Shown piece by piece: positions 8,006 through 15,646 of a DNA stretch of 26,340 bases (position 1 is the stretch's first letter; each line of letters begins with the position of its first letter). The DNA is from an uncultured Campylobacter sp. (GTDB lineage: Bacteria; Campylobacterota; Campylobacteria; Campylobacterales; Campylobacteraceae), in NCBI RefSeq assembly GCF_938030815.1, contig NZ_CALHII010000052.1, positions 1 to 26,340 on the forward strand, read 5' to 3'. The notes beneath the pieces were generated by a model. The model saw only the letters and a program-made list of their open reading frames with translations, did not search any database and was not told where the DNA came from. Made by a program: the position numbers and the translations under genes.

Positions 8006-8406
8006 AACTACGGCGGGTTTGATAAAATTTCAATCGTTTACGCTGAGGATAGGATATGCGCGCTTCTCGGCATAATTCGCTCTGCGCGGCTTGCATTGGT
8101 ATCGTGTGCGCTACGTAAATTTAAATGGTGCCAAACAATACGGTTTTAAAATTTTAAGTCGTCATAGCGCCGATTTTAAATTTAGCCGCAAGCGCGCAAA
8201 GCTCCCGCTGCCAAATTTTATCTTTAAATTTTGCGGGTAAATTTAGCTTTGAAATTTGACGTTTAAAATTTAACTCGAAGCCGCTTTAAATTTAGCCTAA
8301 ATTTTATCTCAGCTCGCCCGCGCAGCGCGTAAATTTAGACCGAGCGCAGGCTGAGCGTTTACCGCAGTTTGGCATAATGGCGCAAATTTTATCCAAAGGT
8401 TGCAAT
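8006..8406. other. Gene-free stretch dense in AAATTT words
   Basis: There is no credible gene between the gdhA hairpin and the DUF4197 gene. The stretch holds about a dozen AAATTT hexamers (15 when counted from 7961), mostly within longer TTTAAATTT or AAATTTTA words, separated by GC-rich segments. No tRNA-like fold was seen. A promoter for the following gene should lie in the last 60 bases (GGCATAATGG near 8371 is a possible -10), but this is weak. Confidence 0.6.
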
Positions 8407-9138
8407 ATGAAAAAATTTATAGTTTTACTAACCGCTGCGTCGCTGTCGCTCGCGCATGCGGACGTTACGGATATCCTAAAGCAGGGCGCGGACGTGCTCG
8501 GTGCGACTCAGAGTGGAAACTACAAAGAGCTGCTCGCTTCCGCCACGAACCGCGCCGTAGCCGAGCTCGCCAAGGGCTACATCCACAGCAAGACCGCTAA
8601 AATCGAGCTTCCTCCTTCGCTGAAGGCTGCTGCGAAGCTTGCGAGAAAGGTGGGCGGCGATAAATGGGAACGCGAGCTCATCGTGAGCATGAATGACGCC
8701 GCTACCAAGGCGGTTAGCGGCGCGAGCAAGATATTTTTGCAAGATCTGAAATCTATGAGCGATGCCGACGTTAAAAAGCTCATCGGCGGCGGCGACACGG
8801 CGCTTAGTGAGTATTTGCAGAGCAAATCGGGCGCGAAGCTGCGGGCGGTTTTCAGACCGATCGTAAGCGATATGATGAGCAAAAACAGCTTCGCGACGGC
8901 GTATAACGGGCTAAATTCCTTCGCGCAAAGCAAAATCGCGGGTAATGAAGCGGTGCAAAACATCGCGCGCGGACTGGGCGCGAGCGAGTATCTGCCTAAG
9001 CAGGGCGAGGATTTGAACGATTACATCACGCAAAAGACGCTGGATGGGCTGTTTGCGGTAATGAGGGAAAAAGAAAGCGCGCTTCGCGGCAGCGCCGTCG
9101 GCAAAGGCGCGGGGATTTTAGGCAAGGTGCTGAAATAA
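8407..9138 (+). CDS. Secreted DUF4197 family protein
   Basis: 243 residues from ATG 8407, chosen over the in-frame ATG at 8377 because AAAGG sits 7 bases upstream and the protein then begins with a clean signal peptide (MKKFIVLLTAASLSLAHA, cleavage after AHA). The body matches the DUF4197 pattern as I recall it: IELPPSLKAAAKLARKVGG (about 59-77), then an Asn-Asp-Ala-Ala helix with ASKIFLQDLKSMSDADVKKLI, then GGGDTALSEYLQ and a C-terminal half with a conserved F-x-P. It is predicted to be all helical and periplasmic. The molecular function of the family is unknown. It stands alone between two gene-poor stretches and converges on the minus-strand immunity-like cluster. Confidence 0.85.
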   Translation: MKKFIVLLTAASLSLAHADVTDILKQGADVLGATQSGNYKELLASATNRAVAELAKGYIHSKTAKIELPPSLKAAAKLARKVGGDKWERELIVSMNDAATKAVSGASKIFLQDLKSMSDADVKKLIGGGDTALSEYLQSKSGAKLRAVFRPIVSDMMSKNSFATAYNGLNSFAQSKIAGNEAVQNIARGLGASEYLPKQGEDLNDYITQKTLDGLFAVMREKESALRGSAVGKGAGILGKVLK

Positions 9139-9610
9139 AGCTCGCGGCGAGGCTTTGGCGTAAATTTCGCCGCATAAGTACTTTCGGTTGCTTTATATCG
9201 CCGCCTGCGTAGTCTAAAGCTTCGCGCAAAGTGCCCGCTCGCGCGAAGCGACTGCTTGCGGCAAATCATCGGGCGCGTGGTGAAATTTAGAAGTTTGTTT
9301 ACCGCGCTTGGAGCCTATTTGCTTAAGACAATAATCTCAGCGCGGAGTTTAATCCGCGAAATTTGAAACTATAAAATTTAGAAATTTAGCAAGACGTAAA
9401 GGATTTGAAATTTTAAAATTTCACGTGGAGTTTTAGAATTTCGTTCGGAAATTGAATGTGCGTATATCTAGCACTTACATCTGAAATTTTAAGAAGCGAC
9501 GGAGTATCGGAAAGTAGGGCGGTAGTCGATAAGGAAGCAAGAGTAAGTAAGAAAGCCGTCTTGTAAATTTCGCTTCTTTCATATCTCTCTTTGTGTTCTG
9601 CAAAACCGGT
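9139..9610. other. Convergent gene-poor stretch, AAATTT rich
   Basis: This lies between the ends of the DUF4197 gene and the minus-strand cluster. It holds repeated AAATTT words, a perfect 16-bp palindrome GAAATTTTAAAATTTC (9407-9422) and one small frame (9456-9566, listed separately). A short CGGCGA/TCGCCG inverted repeat lies near 9145-9173 without a T run. No RNA gene was recognised. Confidence 0.6.
9456..9566 (+). CDS. Possible 36-residue small protein
   Basis: ATG at 9456 opens a 36-residue frame ending at TAA 9564-9566. The product has a normal protein composition (MCVYLALTSEILRSDG, then SRAVVDKEARVSKKAVL). A weak GGAA lies 7 bases upstream. The frame stands out in an otherwise non-coding, AAATTT-rich stretch. 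It could be a real small protein, the remnant of a larger gene displaced by the neighbouring cluster, or chance. I do not recognise a family. Confidence 0.25.
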   Translation: MCVYLALTSEILRSDGVSESRAVVDKEARVSKKAVL

Positions 9611-9883
9611 TTACTCATTAGTCCTATTATTTTCCGATTCCATTTTTCTTAATTCTTTAAGCGCTCTATTATAGACATTGGCTTGCTTGCAAACTCTACC
9701 TTCAGCAGCAATATATCTTACTAAATTTATATCATTTGTATCGATTGCTATCAATAATCTACCCATAAGCCCTTCCTCTGCAAAAAACGTATAATCGCAC
9801 TTTGCACACAAATTGCTTTCATAAATTATAAATAATAACAAAATTACTACGGCGCAAATTATAAATTTTAATACTTTAACCAT
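9611..9883 (-). CDS. Small membrane-anchored hypothetical protein
   Basis: 90 residues. A strong hydrophobic segment at residues 5-21 (LKFIICAVVILLLFIIY) with few preceding positive charges suggests a single membrane anchor or signal anchor, with the remainder probably outside the cytoplasm. Residues 38-60 (GLMGRLLIAIDTNDINLVRYI) look like one helix pair of an ankyrin-type repeat, but a single copy is not enough to claim the fold. The tail is charged. The start ATG is preceded by AAGGAG. It is the last gene of the AT-rich minus-strand cluster, so a role linked to toxin immunity is possible by position only. Confidence 0.6.
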   Translation of the reverse strand: MVKVLKFIICAVVILLLFIIYESNLCAKCDYTFFAEEGLMGRLLIAIDTNDINLVRYIAAEGRVCKQANVYNRALKELRKMESENNRTNE

Positions 9884-9945
9884 ATTTTCTCCTTGTGTGT
9901 ATTCTTCCCGTATATATTGATAATGTCGATTGGCTAGGCATTATA

Positions 9946-10731
9946 TCACTTCTTATTTTTAAATTTAAATCTCTTTCGCTTCATTTTTATAAAATTTTCC
10001 AGTTGCTTATCGGTAAAATTTAAAACCTCTTTTCGGTTTTGTAAATTTACATAAGTGTGCCTTATATCACAGCACCTATAAAAAATATATTTCCAATTTT
10101 TAATTAGCCAGTCTGTTTCTACCATATTTTTATCTGTTTTAAATAAAAATGGCAGAACCCATAAGCCCGCCTTGTAGCCGCTAATTACGACCAATTTTAT
10201 AAAATTTACTCCATCATCGTCTTTTGCTTTTACTACGATAAAGCTTACATTTTTCTCGTATGGATAGCTGGATTTTCTACATTCGATAATATCTCCGACC
10301 TTGATCTTTCCGCGAAATTTCAAGAGAGGAATGCTAAATTTTTTCATTAGACTCCTCTTTACGCGTCTATTGCGTCCAAATTTATCCCTAGGTTTTATCA
10401 GTCTGAAACCGGGGATTGTTTCGTCGCAATCCCCTAGTTCATCGCTACTAAGGTAATTATCGGAGCATATAAATACCTCCCGTGGGCTCGCATTGATGCC
10501 GAAATTTGCTAAATTACGAATCAATTGCTCCTTGTCCACGACAAATCCCGCTTTACTTGATAGCATCTCATCCGAAAGCTCAAAATATCTGGTATCTTTT
10601 AAATTTAAAAGGCAAGGATTTTCTGTCCAGAAACATCGCTCATCGCAGACCATAAGCTCATCGTCGTTAAATTTTATAATATCGCCTCTTTGTAAGTCAT
10701 TGTCGAAGGTTGATATTGGTAAGATGGTCAT
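9946..10731 (-). CDS. Two-part protein, C-terminal half resembles immunity protein family Imm45
   Basis: 261 residues, no signal peptide or membrane segment. The C-terminal half (about 144-222) has the order KVGDIIE, a strand SFIVVKAKDDDG, LVVISGYKAGLWVLP (181-194), then DWLIKNWKYIFY (207-218). This reproduces what I recall of Imm45: GDI near the start, GYKAGL in the middle and WLxxNW near the end. The N-terminal half starts with a second GDIIKFNDDELMVCDE (16-31), suggesting a distant duplicate or a fused second domain. The last 20 residues are strongly basic. Assignment is from memory of the family pattern. AAAGGA precedes the ATG. Imm45 proteins are predicted to neutralise polymorphic toxins; no toxin is in the window. 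Confidence 0.6.
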   Translation of the reverse strand: MTILPISTFDNDLQRGDIIKFNDDELMVCDERCFWTENPCLLNLKDTRYFELSDEMLSSKAGFVVDKEQLIRNLANFGINASPREVFICSDNYLSSDELGDCDETIPGFRLIKPRDKFGRNRRVKRSLMKKFSIPLLKFRGKIKVGDIIECRKSSYPYEKNVSFIVVKAKDDDGVNFIKLVVISGYKAGLWVLPFLFKTDKNMVETDWLIKNWKYIFYRCCDIRHTYVNLQNRKEVLNFTDKQLENFIKMKRKRFKFKNKK

Positions 10732-10799
10732 TTAAAGTCCTTTTTGCTTGCTAGATTAAACATGTTAATAATAAATTTTCGTTATTTGTAATCGCCAAA

Positions 10800-11432
10800 T
10801 TACACCTCGATAACCACATCCTTATACTTTTCATAAAGCCTCGGCTTTAAAATTTTATCACGATACTCTTTGCCGACCTTAGTCATACATATCCAATGAC
10901 TAAATCTACTCCAGGTATCGGGATTCTTCCAAGTTATCTCTGCTTGGGGAGTTATGTTCTCCTCCTCTAAAAATTTATATCCAAAAAAGAAATTATCTCT
11001 AAAATAGACCCACTTCTCATAAAGCGACATACCTAGATCGATCTTGGATAAATTCGTATCGAAGTCAGCCCATTTCTTTCTTAAATTTCCGCGCTCTATG
11101 CCGAAGTCTATCATACCCCCTAAAAATAGTTGGCCCATTACTCCGAAATACTCTCCCGCGTATGTCGGATAGGCTGAAATTTCAGGATTATCTTCGTCCG
11201 CTAGCTTATAGTCGCTTTGGATAATCCCATATAGTTCAAACCATTCGTACCAATCAAAGATTTCATATTCAAGGTAATCCAAAATATCTTTTTTCCTGGC
11301 ACCCGGAATTTTAGCTAATATGCGAACAAACGAATCCATCCAACAATCAAATCCTAAAGCCTTATAAAGTTCTTCATCTTTGTTAAAAACCCAGCCGTAT
11401 AGTTCATTCGGTTTCAAAATTTTAAATTTCAT
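10800..11432 (-). CDS. Hypothetical cytosolic protein rich in aromatic residues (putative immunity protein)
   Basis: 210 residues, no signal peptide or membrane helix. It is very rich in Trp, Tyr and Phe and acidic residues, for example FDWYEWFELYG (58-68) and a C-terminal FSHWICMTKVGKEYRDKI. Mostly helical by inspection. I do not recognise a family. Its start overlaps the end of the preceding gene by 11 bases and has a strong AAGGAG site, so the two are translated together. Small acidic aromatic-rich proteins sitting beside Imm families are commonly immunity proteins, but here this is inference from neighbours. Confidence 0.65.
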   Translation of the reverse strand: MKFKILKPNELYGWVFNKDEELYKALGFDCWMDSFVRILAKIPGARKKDILDYLEYEIFDWYEWFELYGIIQSDYKLADEDNPEISAYPTYAGEYFGVMGQLFLGGMIDFGIERGNLRKKWADFDTNLSKIDLGMSLYEKWVYFRDNFFFGYKFLEEENITPQAEITWKNPDTWSRFSHWICMTKVGKEYRDKILKPRLYEKYKDVVIEV

Positions 11433-12033
11433 AGTATCTCCTTTTTAAATTTAATCGGTTGCCGATAGAATTTACCTCATCGATCCGTTTGGTTGATCTC
11501 ATAAACTCGTTAATATAAAAATTATTTGATTCCGAGAGCTTGGGCATACTTTTTATTATTTCATCTAAATCGACGCTCTTTATTTCGGCGCAATTTTTTA
11601 CATCGCCGCAGATACCGATAAAAATAAAATCGTCTCTATTTTTGCCTATAAATTTACCCTTTGCGTAATAGCCGCCTTCAAATCTTTCATAGGCTATATA
11701 ATATAATATTTGCTTTAAAATTTCACTTTGATCAAGCTTAAAATAGGTGCAGAATTCCACGCCCTCCATATCTTGCGATATGTCGGTGGCGCCTACAGAG
11801 CTTCTTTCATATTTTTTAAGATCTATTTTTCGGATATTCTTTTCATCTCCTTCGCCTATTGCTCCAAGCACGCGAAAATCCCTATCTATCTCGCCGTAAA
11901 TATCAAAAAACAGATAGCTGCCCTTAAAGCTTTTATAGGCGAATTCCTTTACGGCATCCTTAACAATTTCGATATTTGCAAGCGTAACTTCGGTCTTTTT
12001 GCAAGATTCGTTTTTTATCTCGACTTCGATCAT
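11422..12033 (-). CDS. Hypothetical cytosolic protein with an internal domain duplication (putative immunity protein)
   Basis: 203 residues, no targeting signal. Two halves share a pattern: residues about 30-75 (FAYKSFKGSYLFFDIYGEID, then DFRVLGAIGEGDEKN, then KIDLKKY) and about 111-160 (YYIAYERFEGGYYAKGKFIG, then DDFIFIGICGDVKN, then SVDLDEI). Both run helix, FxGxY turn, strand, I/LGxxG, acidic strand, which indicates an ancient tandem duplication. Family not recognised. AAAGGAG precedes the ATG. The stop lies inside the start of the next gene. Role as an immunity protein is inferred from position only. Confidence 0.65.
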   Translation of the reverse strand: MIEVEIKNESCKKTEVTLANIEIVKDAVKEFAYKSFKGSYLFFDIYGEIDRDFRVLGAIGEGDEKNIRKIDLKKYERSSVGATDISQDMEGVEFCTYFKLDQSEILKQILYYIAYERFEGGYYAKGKFIGKNRDDFIFIGICGDVKNCAEIKSVDLDEIIKSMPKLSESNNFYINEFMRSTKRIDEVNSIGNRLNLKRRYYEI

Positions 12034-12062
12034 CTAAACTCCTTTATCTGCCTTGCTAAATT

Positions 12063-12338
12063 TTAATCCGTTAGCCATTTTACTACATGCTCCAATAATT
12101 CCTCTAAATTTTCGGCTCCGCAACTTCCTTTGAGTTTGTTTTCCGTGGCATTGATGAAAAACCAATCCTCGTCATCTCTATCGATATTTATTTTGATCGG
12201 CTTTTTCCCGCTCTCGCCATCGATTTTAATCAACCAACCGGGATTATCGACCGTTTCTAGCGTAAGGCCATATTCATGCTCCCATTCTCCGTCGCATTTG
12301 GAAGCGTACCAGTTTTGTATGAGTTTTAGATTACTCAT
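12063..12338 (-). CDS. Imm53 family immunity protein
   Basis: 91 residues. The sequence reproduces the Imm53 signature: a start LIQNWYASKCDGEWEHEYGL (6-25) followed by TLETVDNPGWLIKIDG (26-41), then a DEDWFFINATENKLKGSCG strand pair and a C-terminal helix ENLEELLEHVVKWL. Imm53 proteins are small single-domain proteins encoded next to polymorphic toxins such as Rhs, contact-dependent or type VI/VII effectors, and are predicted to bind and block the toxin. The ribosome binding site AAAGGAGG is the strongest in the cluster. No cognate toxin gene is found in the window, so it is an orphan as seen here. Confidence 0.8.
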   Translation of the reverse strand: MSNLKLIQNWYASKCDGEWEHEYGLTLETVDNPGWLIKIDGESGKKPIKINIDRDDEDWFFINATENKLKGSCGAENLEELLEHVVKWLTD

Positions 12339-12429
12339 TGTTTCCTCCTTTAATTTTATAAATTTTAAAATTCTCGATTTGTTAGGCTTTGATATTGCAA
12401 TTGAAGCAGGGCTTCTTTGCTATTTAAAT

Positions 12430-12783
12430 TTAATCGCTTATTAAAAATTTCTTTTCCAAGCCATCTTTATTTACGGTGATTATCTTCGAGTTCGGAATAT
12501 TTAAAAATTTTATAGCTTTTTCATCCAGTTCGGACAATGGCTTCTCAAGATTAAATTTAGTTTTATAGTAATATAGCGAAAGATCTCTTTTGTTGCCCTG
12601 CTCCATAAGCTGCATTATGCACATATCGTTTGAATCACCGGTTATATGGCGGTTTATCATCATAAACGGCTCGCAGCTTTTATGAAAGGGGAAGCGGCCG
12701 AAGTTAAAAAGATTGCCGACGAGCTCAAATACAAGGACAAAAAACAGAAATAAAATGAATAGTTTGACCATTCTGCCTTTCAC
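12430..12783 (-). CDS. Small membrane-anchored hypothetical protein
   Basis: 117 residues from GTG 12783, preferred because AGGAG lies 7 bases upstream; the ATG at 12771 with AAAGG is an alternative, and the longer frame reaching 12810 lacks a site. Residues 5-25 (MVKLFILFLFFVLVFELVG) form one membrane segment, followed by a probably external domain with three cysteines (within HKSCEPFMMI and DMCIMQLM) and a C-terminal strand-rich part. Family not recognised. It is the first gene of the AT-rich minus-strand cluster. Membrane immunity proteins that block pore-forming or periplasm-acting toxins look like this, but the function is unproven. Confidence 0.55.
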   Translation of the reverse strand: MKGRMVKLFILFLFFVLVFELVGNLFNFGRFPFHKSCEPFMMINRHITGDSNDMCIMQLMEQGNKRDLSLYYYKTKFNLEKPLSELDEKAIKFLNIPNSKIITVNKDGLEKKFLISD

Positions 12784-12898
12784 AGCGGCGCTCCTAAATT
12801 TTGAAATCAAAGATTCGTTTGTGTTTTAAATGCCAGACGGTATTTGCGCTCAAGTCGCGGGTGCGTCCAAGCGCTAGCCGAAGCGGTCGGGCGCAAAA

Positions 12899-14251
12899 TT
12901 ACGACGCTATCTCGCTTTTTGCCGCGCCGGTTGCGGCGGATTCGCTTTCGTCCATGATGATGAGCTGTTTTGCACGCTTAATCTTGGCATCGTCGCGAAA
13001 CGCTGCGCGCACCTTGTCCATACCGGTGTAAAATTCCTTCATCAAAACAAGGCACAAATACGCGCCGAATTCCGTCGTGCGGATGATCTCGCCCTCGATT
13101 CGTACGGCTCCTGCAAGCCTCAGCAGGCTAAGCTCTCTGCCCAGTTCGCGGCGCAAATTTAGATCGTTTGCGGCGTTAAATTTAGCGATATCGATCTCAC
13201 CGTTAAAAAGCTCGGTCAAAAAGAGGTATTTCGCGCGCTCGGATCTGCTAAAATCGCAAGTGGCGATGACGGTACTTTCGTTTTTGCGCACTCTGCTTGC
13301 GTAGTCTTCGAGATTAAACGCATTTACGAGCAGCCTGCCGCCTAGGAAACTAAACGCGCCGCTTCCGATGCCCACGTATTCGTGGTTTGTGCCTACATAC
13401 TCGTCGTTGATATTTGATTTTTCGCGAGCGAAAGCCCATGCGTTGTTGCGGTGCCAGCTTGCAAATTCCTTGCAGATGATAGAGTAAAACTCCTCTTCGC
13501 GGTCTATGTTGCTAACGCCGAGGCTTCGCGCTATTTGATCGCGCATCAAAGGTGATTTCATCAGCGGATACAGCGTGATCTGCTCCGGTTTTACCGCCTT
13601 TGCCGCTTCGATGTCGCGAAGTAAAATTTCGCGAGTTTGAAACGGAAAGTTAAAGATCAAATCCAGACTTAAAATCGGTAAAATTCCGACCGCTCGAGAT
13701 AGCTTTTCTTGCAAAATTTCGCCCGAGCCGAATTTGTCGTAGCGTGAAGCTTTGCGTAAAATATCATCATCAAAGCTCTGCACCCCTACGCTTAGGCGAT
13801 CTATGAGCCCGCGAAATCGCAGCAAGCTCCCGGGCTCGATGTGGTTGGGATCGCTCTCGCACGAGACCTCTTTGATGCTAAAAAGCGACTTGGCAAGCTC
13901 CAGCGTGCGCGCTAACTCATCCTCGTCGATTAGCGTCGTGCCGCCGCCTACGTAAAGCGTCTCAAAGTCGTAGCCTGCGTCCTTCGTGCGCTGCATCTCG
14001 GTGCGTAGCGCGCTGAAATACGCCTTGCACGTACCGCGCTCGTAGGCGTATTTGTGAAAGGAGCAGTACGGGCAAAACGTGTGGCAGAAGGGCACGTGCA
14101 TGTAGAGCATATATTTTTTATCGGGGTTTGGAATTTTAGCGATGTTCTCTTGCGTGATGTCGATCCTGAGGGAGTTGTAGAGGGATTTTTGCATGGTGTC
14201 GGCGGCATATTTTTTGGCGAAGCTATGCACCATTTGACTGATAAAATTCAT
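12899..14251 (-). CDS. Radical SAM protein of the HemN/HemW superfamily (coproporphyrinogen III oxidase-like)
   Basis: 450 residues. The radical SAM [4Fe-4S] motif CxxxCxxC is present as CHTFCPYC (C56, C60, C63) inside MHVPFCHTFCPYCSF, followed by the SAM-binding YVGGGTTL (about 100-107) and SVGVQSFDDDIL, both typical of HemN/HemW-type enzymes. An EYVGIGSGAFSF segment and a winged-helix-like C-terminus (about 345-420) follow. It is probably the homologue of C. jejuni Cj0363c. True HemN function is not assured: the same architecture covers HemW and the anaerobic haem-degrading ChuW/HutW. It stands alone, with no haem uptake genes in the window. The C-terminal 30 residues are Ala/Ser/Glu rich and probably disordered. 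Confidence 0.8.
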   Translation of the reverse strand: MNFISQMVHSFAKKYAADTMQKSLYNSLRIDITQENIAKIPNPDKKYMLYMHVPFCHTFCPYCSFHKYAYERGTCKAYFSALRTEMQRTKDAGYDFETLYVGGGTTLIDEDELARTLELAKSLFSIKEVSCESDPNHIEPGSLLRFRGLIDRLSVGVQSFDDDILRKASRYDKFGSGEILQEKLSRAVGILPILSLDLIFNFPFQTREILLRDIEAAKAVKPEQITLYPLMKSPLMRDQIARSLGVSNIDREEEFYSIICKEFASWHRNNAWAFAREKSNINDEYVGTNHEYVGIGSGAFSFLGGRLLVNAFNLEDYASRVRKNESTVIATCDFSRSERAKYLFLTELFNGEIDIAKFNAANDLNLRRELGRELSLLRLAGAVRIEGEIIRTTEFGAYLCLVLMKEFYTGMDKVRAAFRDDAKIKRAKQLIIMDESESAATGAAKSEIAS

Positions 14252-14320
14252 AAAACTTTAACCTTTTTTAAACTTAAAAACTAATTTTTGAAGTTTATCG
14301 AAAACTAACTTATAAATTTA

Positions 14321-14668
14321 TCAATAATTCAATAAAAAGCGTAGCGCCGCCATATATATTAGCGTAGGAAGAGCTATCGTAACGAGCGAATTGCGAAATT
14401 TAGCATGCACAACAAACGCCATAATCAGGCAAAATAGTAGCGTCGCCGTTTGCAGCGCGTCCACGCTAAAAGCCCGCTCGCCCGAAAAGCTAGGCAGCAT
14501 CGTTTTAAGCGCATAGATCGTCAAAACGACCATTATCAGAAGACCCGAGTTTTTGTGCAGATACGATAAGCTTGGACTCGCGGTCTTTTTCTTAAAAAGA
14601 AGCAGCGGTAAAAATCGCGTCAAAATCGTAGCGATCGAGGCTAGAAAGATATAGGGTAAAATTTCCAC
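14321..14668 (-). CDS. AzlD-like branched-chain amino acid exporter small subunit
   Basis: 115 residues, four hydrophobic segments (about 3-22, 42-60, 74-93, 97-113), the size and layout of AzlD. In E. coli the corresponding small subunit YgaH works with YgaZ to export valine and methionine. It starts at GTG 14668, whose first base is the last base of the azlC stop codon (TAGTG), so translation is coupled. The start lies in GGGGTAGGTAGTGG, with GGGG serving as ribosome binding site. Confidence 0.8.
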   Translation of the reverse strand: MEILPYIFLASIATILTRFLPLLLFKKKTASPSLSYLHKNSGLLIMVVLTIYALKTMLPSFSGERAFSVDALQTATLLFCLIMAFVVHAKFRNSLVTIALPTLIYMAALRFLLNY

Positions 14669-15426
14669 TACCTACCCCTTTTTAGGAATTTTTGCAGCTT
14701 GCGTCCCGCGCGCGAAGACCGCTCGAAGTATTTACGAAAGAGCAGCAATACCGCTGTGCCGAAAATCAGAGTGCCGAATAAAAAGTATTTTGCAGGAAAG
14801 ATAAAAAGCCCCACAAACGCGCAACCAAAGCCAAGAAATAGCACTTTGTATTGCGGATTTGCTTTGAAAACCTCATAGGTTAGCATCGCAAAAAGCGCCG
14901 TCAGGCTAAACTCGACCCCGCTAAAATCAAGCTTTAAGTTTGCTCCCAAAACAGCTCCTGCAACGACGCCCGCAACCCAGTAGGATTGATTTAAAACCGC
15001 GGTTAGATTATAGAGCAGATCAAGCTCTTTTAGTCTTTGCGGCGTTACGGGCTGCTTGCCGCTAAGCTCCTCGGGGCGCAAAAAAGCGCGCGCTTTTAGC
15101 AGAGCAAAGGTTTCGTCCGTAAGGGCATATACGGCGTAAATTTTATGACGCACGAAGCGCAGCTCGTCCAGCAGCGACATCGTGTAGAAAAAATGGCGAA
15201 AATTTAGCAAAAACGCCACGACGAAGGTATCTACGAGCGAGGCGTGAGTTACGATGAATGCGATCAGCACGAACTCCACGCTGCCTGCGTATATAAGCAG
15301 CGAGGTTAGCGCGAGTGCCCATACGGGCAGGTCCTGGCTGATGCCGTAGATACCAAACGCCAGCCCCAGCGGTACGTAGCCCATCATCACGGCAAGGGTG
15401 GATCTGAAAATTTCAAATTTACTCAT
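14668..15426 (-). CDS. AzlC-like branched-chain amino acid exporter large subunit
   Basis: 252 residues with multiple hydrophobic helices. The N-terminal segment (MMGYVPLGLAFGIYG, about 14-28) and YAGSVEFVLIAF (46-57), followed by FVVAFLLNFRHFFYTMSLL (about 69-87), are hallmarks of AzlC (PF03591). It forms a two-subunit exporter with the AzlD-like protein encoded immediately downstream. The C-terminal 20 residues are strongly basic (cytoplasmic). Substrate is inferred from the family only. The start ATG has AGGAAAG upstream on the minus strand. Confidence 0.87.
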   Translation of the reverse strand: MSKFEIFRSTLAVMMGYVPLGLAFGIYGISQDLPVWALALTSLLIYAGSVEFVLIAFIVTHASLVDTFVVAFLLNFRHFFYTMSLLDELRFVRHKIYAVYALTDETFALLKARAFLRPEELSGKQPVTPQRLKELDLLYNLTAVLNQSYWVAGVVAGAVLGANLKLDFSGVEFSLTALFAMLTYEVFKANPQYKVLFLGFGCAFVGLFIFPAKYFLFGTLIFGTAVLLLFRKYFERSSRAGRKLQKFLKRGR

Positions 15427-15573
15427 AGCTTTCCTAAATTTAAAAGCGCGATTGTAGCTAAAATTTTATTAAATTTTACAGGGCGGCAGGCGGGATCTGC
15501 GCCGTTGCGAGCGGGTTTTGCGCGGTTATGCGTCGCAAGAGGAGCTATAAAATTTACTCGGTTCGCCGCCGCA

Positions 15574-15621
15574 AAATTTTAAAATTTAGCCTGCGTAGAA
15601 TTTTGCGAAATTTTAAAATTT
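15574..15621. repeat. Two copies of the 14-bp palindrome AAATTTTAAAATTT
   Basis: Identical palindromes at 15574-15587 and 15608-15621, 20 bases apart, in the 220-bp gap between the phosphate permease stop and azlC start. On the minus strand the flanking CGCAAAATT and AATTTTGCG also pair, so the region may fold into a hairpin after the permease gene, though without a clear T run. The same 14-mer occurs at 52-65, 9408-9421 and 17652-17665. Confidence 0.7.
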
Positions 15622-15646
15622 AAGGGAGCGGATCTTTAAATTTAGC

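Noticed and set aside
8377..8406. ATG at 8377 as start of the DUF4197 protein
   Set aside because: It would put ten polar residues before a clean signal peptide; AAAGG precedes the ATG at 8407.
9145..9173. CGGCGA/TCGCCG inverted repeat as terminator of the DUF4197 gene
   Set aside because: The stem is short and no T run follows on either strand, so termination cannot be supported.
9611..9883. Ankyrin-repeat protein
   Set aside because: Only one weak helix-pair-like segment is visible; a fold claim needs at least two repeats.
12899..14251. Naming this gene hemN outright
   Set aside because: The radical SAM motif is clear, but HemN, HemW and ChuW/HutW share it, and I see no residue that decides between them.
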